Of a stretch of 64,000 nucleotides of DNA, positions 53,318 to 63,955 are shown one piece after another. How positions within the stretch are numbered: position 1 is the first letter of the stretch; each line of letters begins with the position of its first letter. Source of the DNA: Gongronella butleri (lineage: Eukaryota > Mucoromycota > Mucoromycetes > Mucorales > Cunninghamellaceae); assembly GCA_025201375.1 (NCBI GenBank), contig JAIWZP010000001.1:248001-312000 (forward strand). Reading direction: 5' to 3'. The notes below the pieces were generated by a model. The model was not told where the DNA came from, made no database searches, and saw only the letters and a list, made by a program, of their open reading frames with translations. Position numbers and translations under genes: made by a program.

Positions 53318-55732
53318 ATGCTTTTCCCCAGCTTTGATATTAGCAAGGAAAGCCAGCTGTCTGTTTCTGCAGCCGTTGGCTTCCTCGGCCAAGCGTATCT
53401 CACGAATGCGACGGTTGCGTCGGCCAAGTCGTTTATCGATCGTACGGGATCGACAGGTTACTGGGCGCCTGCGTCGTCTGTGGAAGAGGCCATTGAGCTG
53501 TGGGACGCTGGCGTGTACAAGGCGGTGTTTGATGCGACGACATATGCGTCTTTGGATCTTTCTGCATTCCCCATTGATCGCATTGCCGTGCGACTGGGTG
53601 CCAATGACGCTTTGCCCGAGCACGCGTCGGCCGTGATCGTGTCTGCGCCTTCGGACGGCCTTTTGCAGTGGAAGAAACCCTTGTTGCCACAGGGTGGCGC
53701 GCGCCAGGTGGTTGTGGCCGCTGACGCGTCGGTGGACGCGATCAAGCAGCTCCACCAAGCTGGGTATGACGCGCTCGTGGATGCTGCGGCGCTGTCGACC
53801 AAAAAGGACGACGGTCTCCTCGACATTGGCCACGCATTCATGGCCTGCGCTACGACCGACCGCCCCGATGGCCTGTTTGCCACCCTTGTCGTCGATGAGA
53901 GCAACCAGGCACTCGGTCTCGTCTACTCGAGCACAGAGAGCGTCGCAGAGTCCCTGCGCACCGGCCAGGGCGTCTTCCAGAGCCGCACTCGTGGCCTTTG
54001 GTACAAGGGCGCCACCTCGGGCGCCACACAAACGCTCAAGCACGTCGATTATGATTGCGACGCGGACTGCTTGCGCTTCACCGTCCAGCAGCACGGCGCA
54101 GGTAAGAATAGAGAGAAAAAAAATGAAAAAAAATGAAAACAGTGAAAAAACAGAAAAACAAGCAAAAATGTCAAATTCACGCGATTTGCTGTTTCTTTTT
54201 TTTTTTTTTTTTTTTTTTTTTTTGTCAGGCTTCTGCCACTTGAACACGCGTACATGCTTTGGGCATGCGCAAGGTCTTGCTGGTCTCCAGCAGACGCTGC
54301 AAGAACGCCGTGTGAATGCGCCCGAGGGCTCGTACACGGCGCGTTTGTTCAACGACGCGTCTTTGCTGCGGTCCAAGATCCTGGAAGAAGCTGAGGAGTT
54401 GTGCGATGCTTCTACCAAGGAGGATGTCGCGTGGGAAGCCGCGGATTTGATCTATTTCGCGCTTACCAAGTGTATCAGTGCGGGTGTCAGCCTTGTGGAC
54501 GTTGAAAAGAATTTGGACAAGAAGGCACGCAAGGTGACGCGTCGTCCTGGCAATGCTAAGCCCAAATTCCAGCAAGAACAGCCCGCCGCTGCTGCTCCTG
54601 CTCCTGCTCCTGCTGCGGCGGCGCCTGTGGTGTCGTCTGGACGCATTGAGATGCAAAAGTATTCGATTGACACGCTTTCTGAGCAGCAACACAAGGATTT
54701 GCTCCTTCGCCCGATCATTGACTCGCAAGAGATCACCAAGCGCGTGACACCCATCATGCAGGACGTGCGCACGCGCGGCGACGCGGCATTGGTCGATCTG
54801 ACCAAGAAATTCGACCGCGTCGATCTTTCTTGTCCGACCATTGCGGCGCCTTTCCCCGCCGAATTGATGCAATTGGATCCCAAGACCAAGGCCGCCATTG
54901 ACCAGGCGTACGACAACATTTACAAGTTCCACGACGCGCAGATGGACCGTGACACACTTGTTGTGGAGACAATGCCCGGTGTCGTGTGCTCTCGCTTTGC
55001 CCGCCCCATTGAACGCGTCGGTCTGTATGTTCCCGGTGGCACCGCCGTCCTCCCGTCCACAACCCTCATGCTCGGCATCCCCGCCAAGGTCGCCGGATGC
55101 GAACAGATCGTCATTGCCACGCCCCCGCGCCCCGATGGCACCGTCGTTCCCGAAGTCATGTACGTCGCACACAAGGTCGGTGCCACCCACATCTTGCTGG
55201 CCGGTGGCGCTCAGGCCGTGGCCGCCATGGCTTACGGCACCCAGACCGTCCCCAAGGTCGACAAGATCTGCGGCCCAGGCAACCAATACGTCACGGCCGC
55301 CAAGATGCTCGCCCAAAACGACACTTCGTGCCTCGTCTCCATTGACATGCCCGCAGGCCCCTCGGAGGTCCTCGTCATTGCCGACAAGACTGCCAATCCC
55401 GCTTACGTCGCCTCCGATTTGCTCTCCCAAGCCGAACACGGCATCGACTCCCAGGTCGTCCTCCTCGCCGTCGACCTGACCGACGACCAATTGCAAGCCA
55501 TTGAGGATCAGATTCACGATCAGGCCATGCGTCTGCCTCGCGTCGACATTGTCCGCCAATCCATTCCCAAATCTTATTCGCTGCGCGTCGCAACCATGCA
55601 ACAGGCCGTCCAATTCTCAAACGAATATGCCCCCGAACATCTCATCCTCCACACAGACATTGCGCGCGACCTCATCAAGGACATCAACAACGCGGGCTCC
55701 GTCTTTGTCGGCCACTATTCGCCTGAAAGGTA

Positions 55733-55769
<37 letters not shown>

Positions 55770-56036
55770 AAAAAAGCAACATCCTCACACATCTTTTTTT
55801 CAATTAGCATGGGCGACTACGCGTCCGGCACCAACCACACTCTGCCCACCTATGGCTACTCGCGCATGTACTCGGGCGTCAACACGCTCACCTTTGTCAA
55901 GCACATCACCTCGCAAGAATTGACCGCCGACGGCCTGGACAAGCTCGGCGATACCGTCATGCAATTGGCAGCCATCGAGGGCCTCGACGCCCACAAGAAT
56001 GCCGTCGCCGTCCGCCTTGCCGATATTCGAAAGTAG
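53318..56036 (+). CDS. HIS4: trifunctional histidine biosynthesis protein HIS4
   Basis: Three exons: 53318-54101, 54229-55729, 55808-56036; 837 residues (yeast His4 799). Domain order is phosphoribosyl-AMP cyclohydrolase (TTDRPDGLFATLVVDE near 178, SRTRGLWYKGATSG near 223, then the metal-binding DCDADCLRF). Next comes phosphoribosyl-ATP pyrophosphohydrolase (ARLFNDASLLRSKILEEAEE near 293, WEAADLIYF). The C-terminal histidinol dehydrogenase (about 390-835) has GLYVPGGTA, AQAVAAMAYGT, DMPAGPSEVLVIAD, ASDLLSQAEHGIDSQV and a C-terminal SGTNHTLPTYG with the catalytic His. An Ala/Pro linker (AAAAPAPAPAAAAP) separates the last two parts. It catalyses steps 2, 3, 9 and 10 of histidine synthesis in the cytosol. 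Introns hold a ~30-T and a ~28-A run. Confidence 0.97.
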
Positions 56037-56239
56037 ACAAAATAAAAAAACCCCCTTCCATTGCAATACAAAATGGAAAATTCACCCAATCTCAAGTGTT
56101 TGACGCGCAATTTCTGTCCAATTTGGGCCGATTGTCCCTCATGGACATGACAAGTTCCACCCCCCCCCAAATTCTAAATCTCAGATCCGTCTTATCACGG
56201 GAGAAATTGGGGTAAAAGACAGAAACAAGCAAAGCGCGG

Positions 56240-57000
56240 CAGGCTTCAAATGAACAGGGATGACGCACAACCTGCAGCTCTTCGCCTGCTAATGAAGAGA
56301 ATTCAGCAATGGCTTGAAGAGATGCCACAGCATGAAATTTTGCTAAACATCGAACCAGCGCGCTAAGATTTTGACTGAGGCACGCTAAGATTTTGAGTTT
56401 TGACTGAGACACGCTAAGATTTTGACTGAAACACGCACGCTAAGATTTTGACTGAGGCATGCTAAGATTTTGACTGAAGCATGCCAAGATGCATGACTTT
56501 TTTTTAAAAAAAAAAGGTGTGAGGATTTCTTCCATCGTGTCATTGGCCCTGGGTGGTCTACCTTAGATGCCTTGTACTCGTCCGTACGGACGGTGAGGAG
56601 GAGGCCGCATGCTTGGCGCTCTTCAAGGTGCTTTAGCACCATCGTCGATCGGCCGACGGGCAGGCCGCGCAAACGCACCGCCTCTTTGTTGATCAAGCAA
56701 GTGCCAAATGCAAGCACAGGCACACCAGGCGGCACCGGATTATCACCTTTAAATTGACGCTTGGTGGTTCGCATTTGCTGTCTAAAAAAATAAAATAAAA
56801 AAAAAGTGAGCCAATTTGACGCACACGGGCGATATGATCCATCCTTACCGCCGCGGGGCATGTGGGCGGGTTGCTGTTGCTGTTGTTGATTGTTGTTGGC
56901 CTCAGTGGCAGCCGCCAACGCATGCACCTCGACATTGGCTGCAGAATGGATGAGCGCAGCCGCGTCTTGTCCGGTGATCGTCCGCAAGCCCTCTGCTCGT
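56240..57000 (-). pseudogene. decayed TnpB/OrfB (Fanzor-like) transposase fragment
   Basis: A likely exon at 56781-56562 (minus strand; AG acceptor before, GTAGAC donor after) codes 73 residues with three blocks in order. They are VPVLAFGTCLINKEAVRLRG, LPVGRSTMVLKHLEERQ and RTDEYKASK. Spacing and wording recall the RuvC-II/III end of fungal IS605 OrfB-like proteins, where an 'fG...f' block, a 'GLp...L..L' block and a '(D)EY.TS..C..C' block follow each other. After the donor, an exon starting near 56288-56285 would supply CRLC next to the SK, completing the usual TSK-C-x2-C start of a zinc ribbon, but the second half of the ribbon is missing. Upstream, the long Gln-rich frame at 56987-56850 is out of frame with the core across the only good donor. 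I therefore call it broken. Family assignment is from memory. Confidence 0.45.
56352..56492. repeat. ~22-bp minisatellite
   Basis: Six imperfect direct copies of GCTAAGATTTTGACTGAGGCAC and variants (GAGACAC, GAAACACGCAC, GAAGCATGC), some with a 7-nt stutter, lie head to tail. They would sit inside the predicted last intron of the TnpB-like fragment. Confidence 0.85.
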
Positions 57001-57311
57001 CGCTGCTGCTGCTGCTGCGCCTCACGCGCGACGCTTGTTGCTGCTGCAATTCCACAAGGCGCTGCTCGGCGGCAGCGGCGCGTGCGCCAATCGTCGTCGC
57101 TCCGTCTTTTTTCGTCTTGTACGCCGAGTTCGGCGCAGCTGGCTCAACTCTCGCTGTGACTAGTCGTATTTCTTGGCTCCAGATACGAGGATGCTGGCTG
57201 TGGTAGCCGCAATTGCATGCTGTTTGCCACGGAAAGCGGCGAACGATCTTGGGCTGCACGTTCAAAAATTCCGCAGCAGCAAATGAGGGGAAATCCCATC
57301 ATTTGATTGGA

Positions 57312-57549
57312 AGGCTTGTAGGACTTCTGTAAGACTTTTTTGTAAGACTCTGTGGGGCTCTAAGGCTCTGTAAGGCTCTAAGGCTTTGTAGGACTTTGTA
57401 AGATTTTGTAAGACTCTGTAAGACTTTGTAAGGCTCTGTAAGGCTCTGTAAGGCTCTAAGGCTTTGTAGGACTTTGTAAGACTTTGTACTGTAAGACTCT
57501 GTGTGGCTCTAAGGCTTTGTAAGGCTCTGTAAGGTTCTGTAAGGCTCAT

Positions 57550-57552
<3 letters not shown>
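57312..57552. repeat. 10-11-bp minisatellite
   Basis: More than twenty copies of a unit such as TCTGTAAGGC, TTTGTAAGAC or TCTAAGGCTT are strung together, with two or three alternating variants. A 29-base T run follows directly at 57555. The array has length but no stable open frame. Confidence 0.9.
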
Positions 57553-57583
<31 letters not shown>

Positions 57584-57758
57584 CATCATACATTTGCTAA
57601 CGTTTTGAAAATTGACATGACCCCATTGCAGGGGAATCACGCGGCCTTCCCTCCACACGGTCAAATAAAAATTAGCAAGCAAGGAAGCGCTTTTACATTT
57701 AACATTGTGTGTGAACCGTACAATAATGAAGCATTTTTTTAATTTCTAATTCCAGGGC

Positions 57759-57789
<31 letters not shown>

Positions 57790-57827
57790 ACAGAGAGAGA
57801 AAGAAAAGCACACGCGAATGGTTTGAC

Positions 57828-60800
57828 TCAGTACCCGGAGCGTACTCGCATGTCCTCAATCTTCTTTTGGACCTCGCCAACGGTGCGGTCGAGCTCGTCG
57901 GCGATCATGCGGCGTTTTTCAGCGGGGAGCAGGTTGAATTGCTCGCAAAGATCGCCGTCAATGACGTTGCGGACGGGCGCATAATAAGAGCGATAGCTGA
58001 GGTGGTCGCGGCCAGCGAGGGGCGCAGCCTCGGTGCGCATGTGGATCTCCAGGTTCTGGAAGAACTCGACGTCCTCCTTGGCCACAAAGGGAACATACAT
58101 GGATATAGAGCCAAGCAGCGACGTGGCGAGAATGACCTCACGTCCGCCGGTCACGAGCGTCGTGCGATGCAACGACGTGATGATGTCGCCCGAAAAGTAC
58201 GAACACAGCGTTTGGAGCTAAAAAAAGAAAAAAGAAAAAAGAAGGTGGCGCGTCGCGTCGTGTCAAAAGCGTGTTTCTTCTACCCCCCTTCTTTCCTCTC
58301 TCTCTCCAATTTTTTTTTACCTTGTTGGCCGCGCCATTGAGGTAGGACTTGTCAAAAAAGATGCGATTGCCCGTGCTGTCCTCGTCGACAGATTGGCTGA
58401 TTTGCTTGTCGAGGCGCTGGACAACCAAGTTGCCAAACTTATCGCCGATCGCGACGGTGTCATAGTCGACCATGGCGGAGGCAGTGACGTAGCGCGGGGC
58501 GGTGTCATCGGCAAAGACGGCAATGGTGTTTTCTGCGCGATGATACAATGCATAGTGGACAGACTCTTGGACGTCACCAATGACGATGCGGTCGCCCATG
58601 GTGTGCAGCGACTTGACGACTGTTGGCAATGGCTTGGATTCGCACTTGCGCAGCATCTTTTTGCGGCCCACGTCGTAAATGCGGACGTGTGACCCGACGC
58701 CGGCAAGCAAGCGGCCCTGGAAGCTGGTCAATGCGAGTGGGACATCGTCAATGGCAGTTTTGTGCACAAGCTCCAGCTGCAATTGCTGTTGCTCGGTGAG
58801 GACGGGCCTGTACAGGCGCAAGAACCCGGCTTTGCACGATCGCGGCTGCAGCTGCACGTCCTGGCCCGTGCCGACCACGACAAACTGCTCGAGCGCGTCA
58901 CCTGCGTGCGGATTCGACGCAAATTGCACGGTTGCCACGCTGAAGGCGGCTTCGTTGGCGTCCAGCTCGATTTCTTGCAGCGCTTGGCCGCTAAATGGCT
59001 CAATCAATCGAATGCAGCTTGCCCATTTGCCCTTGCTGTGTCGGATGTGGCCCACTTGCTGCGGGTCCAGGTTCATCATGTCTTGATCAATCTCAATGCC
59101 CTCCTTTTCCTGGATAAAAAAACAAGAAAAAAAAGAGAAAATAAAAAAGTGTCAGTGACGCGTCATTTGCGCTCCCTTTCTGGTTTTGTTTTTTTTTTTT
59201 TTTTTTTTTTTTACCCTCAGGGCGAGATCGCGCGCTTTTTCGGAAGGAGAGTAGGTGGCGTGGTCGCTCTCGACAATAACAAATGACGATGTTGGCTGAT
59301 GCAAGGCGAATTGACGCGGTGTGTATTTGAGAGGGATGGTCACTTGATTAAACGTGTTGCCGAGCTTCTCGACCGTGATGATTCTGTAAGAAAAAGGAAC
59401 GCGTGAGTCTCCAATGGGTGAGTTTTTCGTGTTATTTTTTTCCAAATCTAACCGGAGTGTGTTGCCTGTGACAGTGACCATGCCCTCTGGGCATTGCTCG
59501 CTGACAAAAGACGAGCCATATTCGAGGGATTCGTAGCTGAGGGGTGTGAGATGCAGGCGATTCTGGAAGGTATAGCTGAGCCAAGGCTTTGAAGTGAGGA
59601 GAAGAAGGGCCGGCTGGTTGTGGACGGCGACCTTGAAGAGTTTGACGGGACGAGGGCCCAAGAAACGTGTCCTAGACTCGGACAATTGGCCGGTGACGAC
59701 ATCGAGAGCGGTGCGCATGTACACGCCATTGCTCATGCCAATGTGCAAATAGAGCGTGCCATGGCCACGCGTCGCGCCCGTGTCAAACATTTCAAGGATG
59801 GCCAAACTGAAAGGCATGCCTTGGAGAGCTTGCATCGACAGAGGCTCCAGGCAATTGTCGGGATCCAGGTTGAGAATGCGCACCGTCTGATCATCACAGC
59901 CCACGGCCACGTGTGGGAAACGCGTGCGGCCCTCGGGGACATCGCCAAGTGCCAATGATGTCACAAACGTCGACATTTGCTTGCGCTCCGCATGCTCGTT
60001 CAATTGGCCCATGTTGTCCAGCTCGAAATAGACCAATTCGCCATTGGAAAGAGCGGCAATCACCTGGCGATTGTTTGTGGCGGCTTGCACAATGCTCAGA
60101 CTGCCGGGCACGCGCCATTCATTGACGCGCTTGTCGGCAAAAATGTGACGAACACCCTTGGCATACACCTGCACAAGCGCGTCGTCACCCATCTGCTGCA
60201 CAGCAAGCGTCGGTGTGTTGGTCATGAACCCTGTATCCGGGACTTCTTCGACCGTCTCGCCAATGGACAGGATCAGCGTGGCATTGGTGAAGGAGACCAC
60301 AATGTACGACTGGAACGCGTCGTCTGCACGCAATTTCGTCGTCCACACGGCACTCGGGTTGCCAGGAAGCTCGCTGACCGCCAATTCAGACACCTCCAAA
60401 CCTTGATTCATGATTCGGAACGACGCACGAGCTCCCGTGCCGCAAATACCATAGATACGCGGCGCCTCTTCGTCGGCCAGATTGTGCACCTGCGACGCCA
60501 TGAATGGCGCAAGCGACTCGAGCTCATCCACAAGCTGAAGATTCTTGAGCGCACGCGGCGTAAAATACACAAGCGGCGTCTCCCCTTGCTCCTGCTCCGC
60601 TTCCATAAAGTCTGTCGCCGTCAATTCCTCCTCTTCGTCGTCACCAAGGTTCTCGATCGAGTACAATTGGCTATGGTAATCCGAAAAAAAAAGAAAAAAA
60701 ATGGACGTGTCAGTGTTTACGTTGTCCACCCAATGCTCCCCAATTCATCCAATTCTACCCAATGCCACCCAATGCCACCCAAATTCTCTTCCTTACTGAT

Positions 60801-61943
60801 TGCCAAACTCTGCGGCAGCAAAGAGGAAGCCACTCTTGAGGATGCAGAGCGCGGTGGCTGTGGGGATGGTATCGAAATACTTGAGTGTCATGTTGTTGAC
60901 GACGCCATCATTGTGATCCATGGTGACCTTGTAAATGTCGCCGCACTCGGATTGCAAGAGGAAGAAGAATTGGGTTTGTCTGTTGATTTTCATCTTGTGG
61001 ACGGCGAAATTGGCAATGATGAGGCCGCGCGACGCGTCTTCGAGGGGCTGGGCGCGGCGGATGATGGGCAGGCGCACTTCGGGCATGTCCTGGTGGCGGT
61101 ACGTGATCAGGTTCTCGGAGCACACGAGGACGCCCGAAGGCCCGTCCTGGCCGCCGGGCACGGGGATCAACAGGTTGGCCGTGCGGTCCACGGGCTCAGA
61201 CCACTTGCGCACGACGTGATTGAGACCCAAATCAAGCTCATAGTACGTCAGCACCTTTTCAACGTCGCGGAACGCGTCGCCTGACGGGTCTTGGTCCACG
61301 TCCGAGTAATCCACCTCCAAACACGCAAAAACGGGGTTGTCAAACCCGACATCCAGCGCGACAATATGGTGATGGATCGTGTTGGTGCGATGCGCCTCCA
61401 ATGGCGACGAAATCGTCAGATTCGCCGCAGAATCGCGATTCAGCACGTACACAAGCTTCTGCTTCTCAATGGCGCCAATCATCACTGCGCGACCCTTTGG
61501 ATCCGCAGCCAAATATTGTCCAGGCACAATGCGTCGCGCACCCGTCTTGCCATATGTTTCCTGCTGCACCTTGTCAAAGCAATTCTTCGAGACATTGTAT
61601 TCCAGAATCACAATGCGGCCACTGTCAGACCCGACAATCAGGTAATCTATACGAAAAATAAAAAAAGATGGAATTAGCCACGTTGACACGCTTTTCAAAA
61701 AAAAAAAGATCTTTTACCTTTGGACGCGCCGGTCAATCGAAAGGGCGCAATGGATCGAATGAGACCAAAGCACTCGTGCGACAGCACAGTGTGGACCTTG
61801 CCCGTGTTGGCGTCGGGCTTGAGCAGCTCAAGCCGAGTTTGGCGCGCAACAATGATTTCCTGCTGCTTTGTGCCGGAAAAGTTGCCACGGACTGCCTGAT
61901 TGATGGCAGTCGTGTTGTTCAGCGTCAGACCATACAAATACAT
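57828..61943 (-). CDS. SF3B3: splicing factor 3B subunit 3 (SF3b130/Rse1)
   Basis: Minus-strand exons in order: 61943-61718, 61646-60797, 60670-59453, 59383-59215, 59109-58321, 58217-57828; 1213 residues (human 1217). The three-beta-propeller DDB1/CPSF-A fold is evident. The N-terminus [14 protein letters not shown] is near-invariant in the family. [12 protein letters not shown] near 85, the acidic [10 protein letters not shown] loop near 370 and [19 protein letters not shown] near 780 follow. The end is [27 protein letters not shown] and ELDRTVGEV. It is a core part of the U2 snRNP SF3b complex that holds the branch helix. No key segment is missing. Intron 2 contains short CCACCCAATG tandem copies. 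The family also includes DDB1 and CPSF160, but the terminal segments fit SF3B3 specifically. Confidence 0.97.
60715..60784. repeat. short tandem repeat in SF3B3 intron 2
   Basis: Four to six copies of a C(C)ACCCAATG(C)-like 10-mer lie inside the intron between the second and third SF3B3 exons, just upstream (in plus coordinates) of the next exon edge at 60797. Confidence 0.7.
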
Positions 61944-62400
61944 TTAAAGGCGTTGCGCGTCGTGCGAGGAAAGGGCGTGAACAAGAGTCGTCAAAAGGTG
62001 TTTGTGTGTATGCGTGTGTGTCAATGTGGCGTAGGCGCGTGATGCAGGCAACAGACAGAGGTTAAACCAAGAAAAAAAGGAGAGCACAGATGGAATGGAA
62101 GCTTGGATATTCTCTGACAACAAGGTGCGAGGCTGGATCGAAGCGTGATCAACAAGAATCGGCGTGGTGCAAAGTGAAATCAAGCAAAAATGGTAAAGAA
62201 GAGGTCAAAAAGAGAGGACCACCTAGTCCGGCGCTTTTATTCCATGATGCCCGGGCCCTTGCTTGAATTGGAATCGGCATTTCAAATCATCATTTTGCTC
62301 TTCAACGCGCTCTTTCGACTGCGACAAGCTTTTTTGGCGACTCCATTTGCTTGCTCTTGCAGCGCGAAAAAGAGCCACAAGCCTTGCTAAGACAATTCAC

Positions 62401-62740
62401 GTGCTTTAAAATGAAAAAAAAAGATATTGTGTCCTAAGAAAACACCAAAATGATCAGAAATGATGAAAAATTCGCTTGACTGTGACAGATCGTCGTTTTA
62501 CAAGGCCTTCTGGACACTCTGAGGGCGCGAAAAGGGGCAATTGTCCTTGAGAATGGCATCCATGTGCTTTAAAATAAACTGGAATACATCCTATTTTCAA
62601 AAGCACCAAAAAATGACTCAAAACTCTTTTGAATAAAAATAGATTGGCATTAACAACGCCTTGTGGTTGTTCTTTGGTCGTGAAAAAGGAACACCGTCGT
62701 TATTCAAGGCAGCCCCGTGCTTTAAAATAGCACAGGAAAC
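62401..62740 (+). repeat. imperfect ~160-bp direct repeat
   Basis: GTGCTTTAAAAT recurs at 62401, 62564 and 62717 (spacings 163 and 153). Each is followed by related text: an AAAGCACCAAAA/AACACCAAAA block, a TGA(C/T)CA.AA block, then AA.(G/A)CCTT.TGG and a (G)GCGCGAAAAGG / CGTGAAAAAGG block. Copies differ at many sites, so the array is old. No coding capacity. Confidence 0.55.
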
Positions 62741-63915
62741 ACATTGATAGTCAAAAAAACCCAAAAATGGACAAATGGTTCAAAACGCGTTACAAGCCAT
62801 TTGCAACGACAGTCAATGGACTCGCAAGGATGAAGATGAAATTGATCAACGTGGCCCATTGCTCAATTTGCAAGCAGTTGCTTCGGAAGTGGCACCATTC
62901 GGCTAGTGGCGTGCCGAACTGTGCCAAATGGGGCACCATCCTTGGCACAAACGTGCCCAATGAGAATCAAAAATTAGACAATGATGTCAGCGTGCCCTTG
63001 GGTCGAGACCTCATGCAAAAAAAAAAAAAAAAGGAACAGGGGTCGAATAGAACGCAGATCAAGGGGATTAGGCCGTTTTTGGATGATGGCCATGTATTTT
63101 TCTCAATGAATGCGCTGATGCCTCTTTGAAAGGGCGAAGAGACCACTGTCACTATCCGTCATCATTAATGCACCTTATTTCGCGGCCATGTAAGCTATCT
63201 TGCGTCAAATTTCAGTGAGGACGGGCCGAGAAGGCCAAATTCATTCGAATTCGCACTCGATTTCTCATTGCATTTATGCACAAGAAGGAGCAAAAGGCCA
63301 GGCAAACGCCAACGTACAGCAAGGCACGGTGCAGCGTTCGCATGTGCCAAATGCAGATCAATGAGCCTCTAAAAGGACGCGCCTCAGTTTGAAAGGCCTC
63401 GTTTTTTTTATTTTTCCCCGCGTTGCAGATAAACGTGCCTCCTTAATTCTCGGTCAATTCAGGGGCAAAAAAAAAAAAAAAAAGAGGACACATCACTATG
63501 ATTTGCCCATTCAAAAAAAAAAAAAAAAAAAAAAGCAGGGAGCATCCGTTGCGCCAAATTGCGCGCATCTGAGACACCTTTTGTTTTCTTTATGCGCCCA
63601 ACGTCGATCTCCTCCCTTTCCCCCCTCATGACACATTCGATCCACGGTGCATCTGTTTGTTTGCGCACCTTCTCCAATAGTCTAATCCGTGATTTGCCCT
63701 CAGGAGACGCTAATGCATCCACCCGTTCCAAAAAGCCGCTAAACAATGCACCGCCCTGGCTCACTAGCAAGGAGATCCACGCTTGGGAGCATGAAAAAAA
63801 CAAGGATGGATGGAGGAGGCACCTCCTTGAGAGCGACCCAGGGCGTGGGCAAAGGAGAAAAGCGAATGGGCAGTAAGATCACGTTGTCCTGGACGAGGAA
63901 ACAAGGAGATGGCCG

Positions 63916-63955
63916 CTCTCGGCAATCAATCAATCCGTCAATCAATCAATCAAAG
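63916..63955. repeat. ATCA tetranucleotide microsatellite
   Basis: Runs of AATC/ATCA with one CGTC interruption. Confidence 0.85.

Larger units (their letters stand above)
56037..57827. other. spacer between convergent HIS4 and SF3B3, with minisatellites
   Basis: Contains HIS4's 3' UTR (AAAATAAAAAAACCC near 56039), a 22-bp minisatellite, a decayed TnpB-like fragment, a 10-11-bp minisatellite, a 29-base T run (57555-57583) and a 27-base A run (57760-57786). No intact gene is visible. Confidence 0.5.

Noticed and set aside
54225..55613. 462-codon frame antisense to HIS4
   Set aside because: Shadow; sense strand is unambiguously histidinol dehydrogenase.
56352..57552. Possible CRISPR array
   Set aside because: Repeats are contiguous and degenerate with no spacers; these are minisatellites, and the DNA is eukaryotic.
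59977..61284. 435-codon frame antisense to SF3B3
   Set aside because: Shadow; crosses an SF3B3 intron and has no domain.
62767..63129. 120-codon plus-strand frame with a C-x2-C
   Set aside because: Sits just after the 160-bp repeat array, ends in a poly-Lys A run, single CxxC without context; no family.
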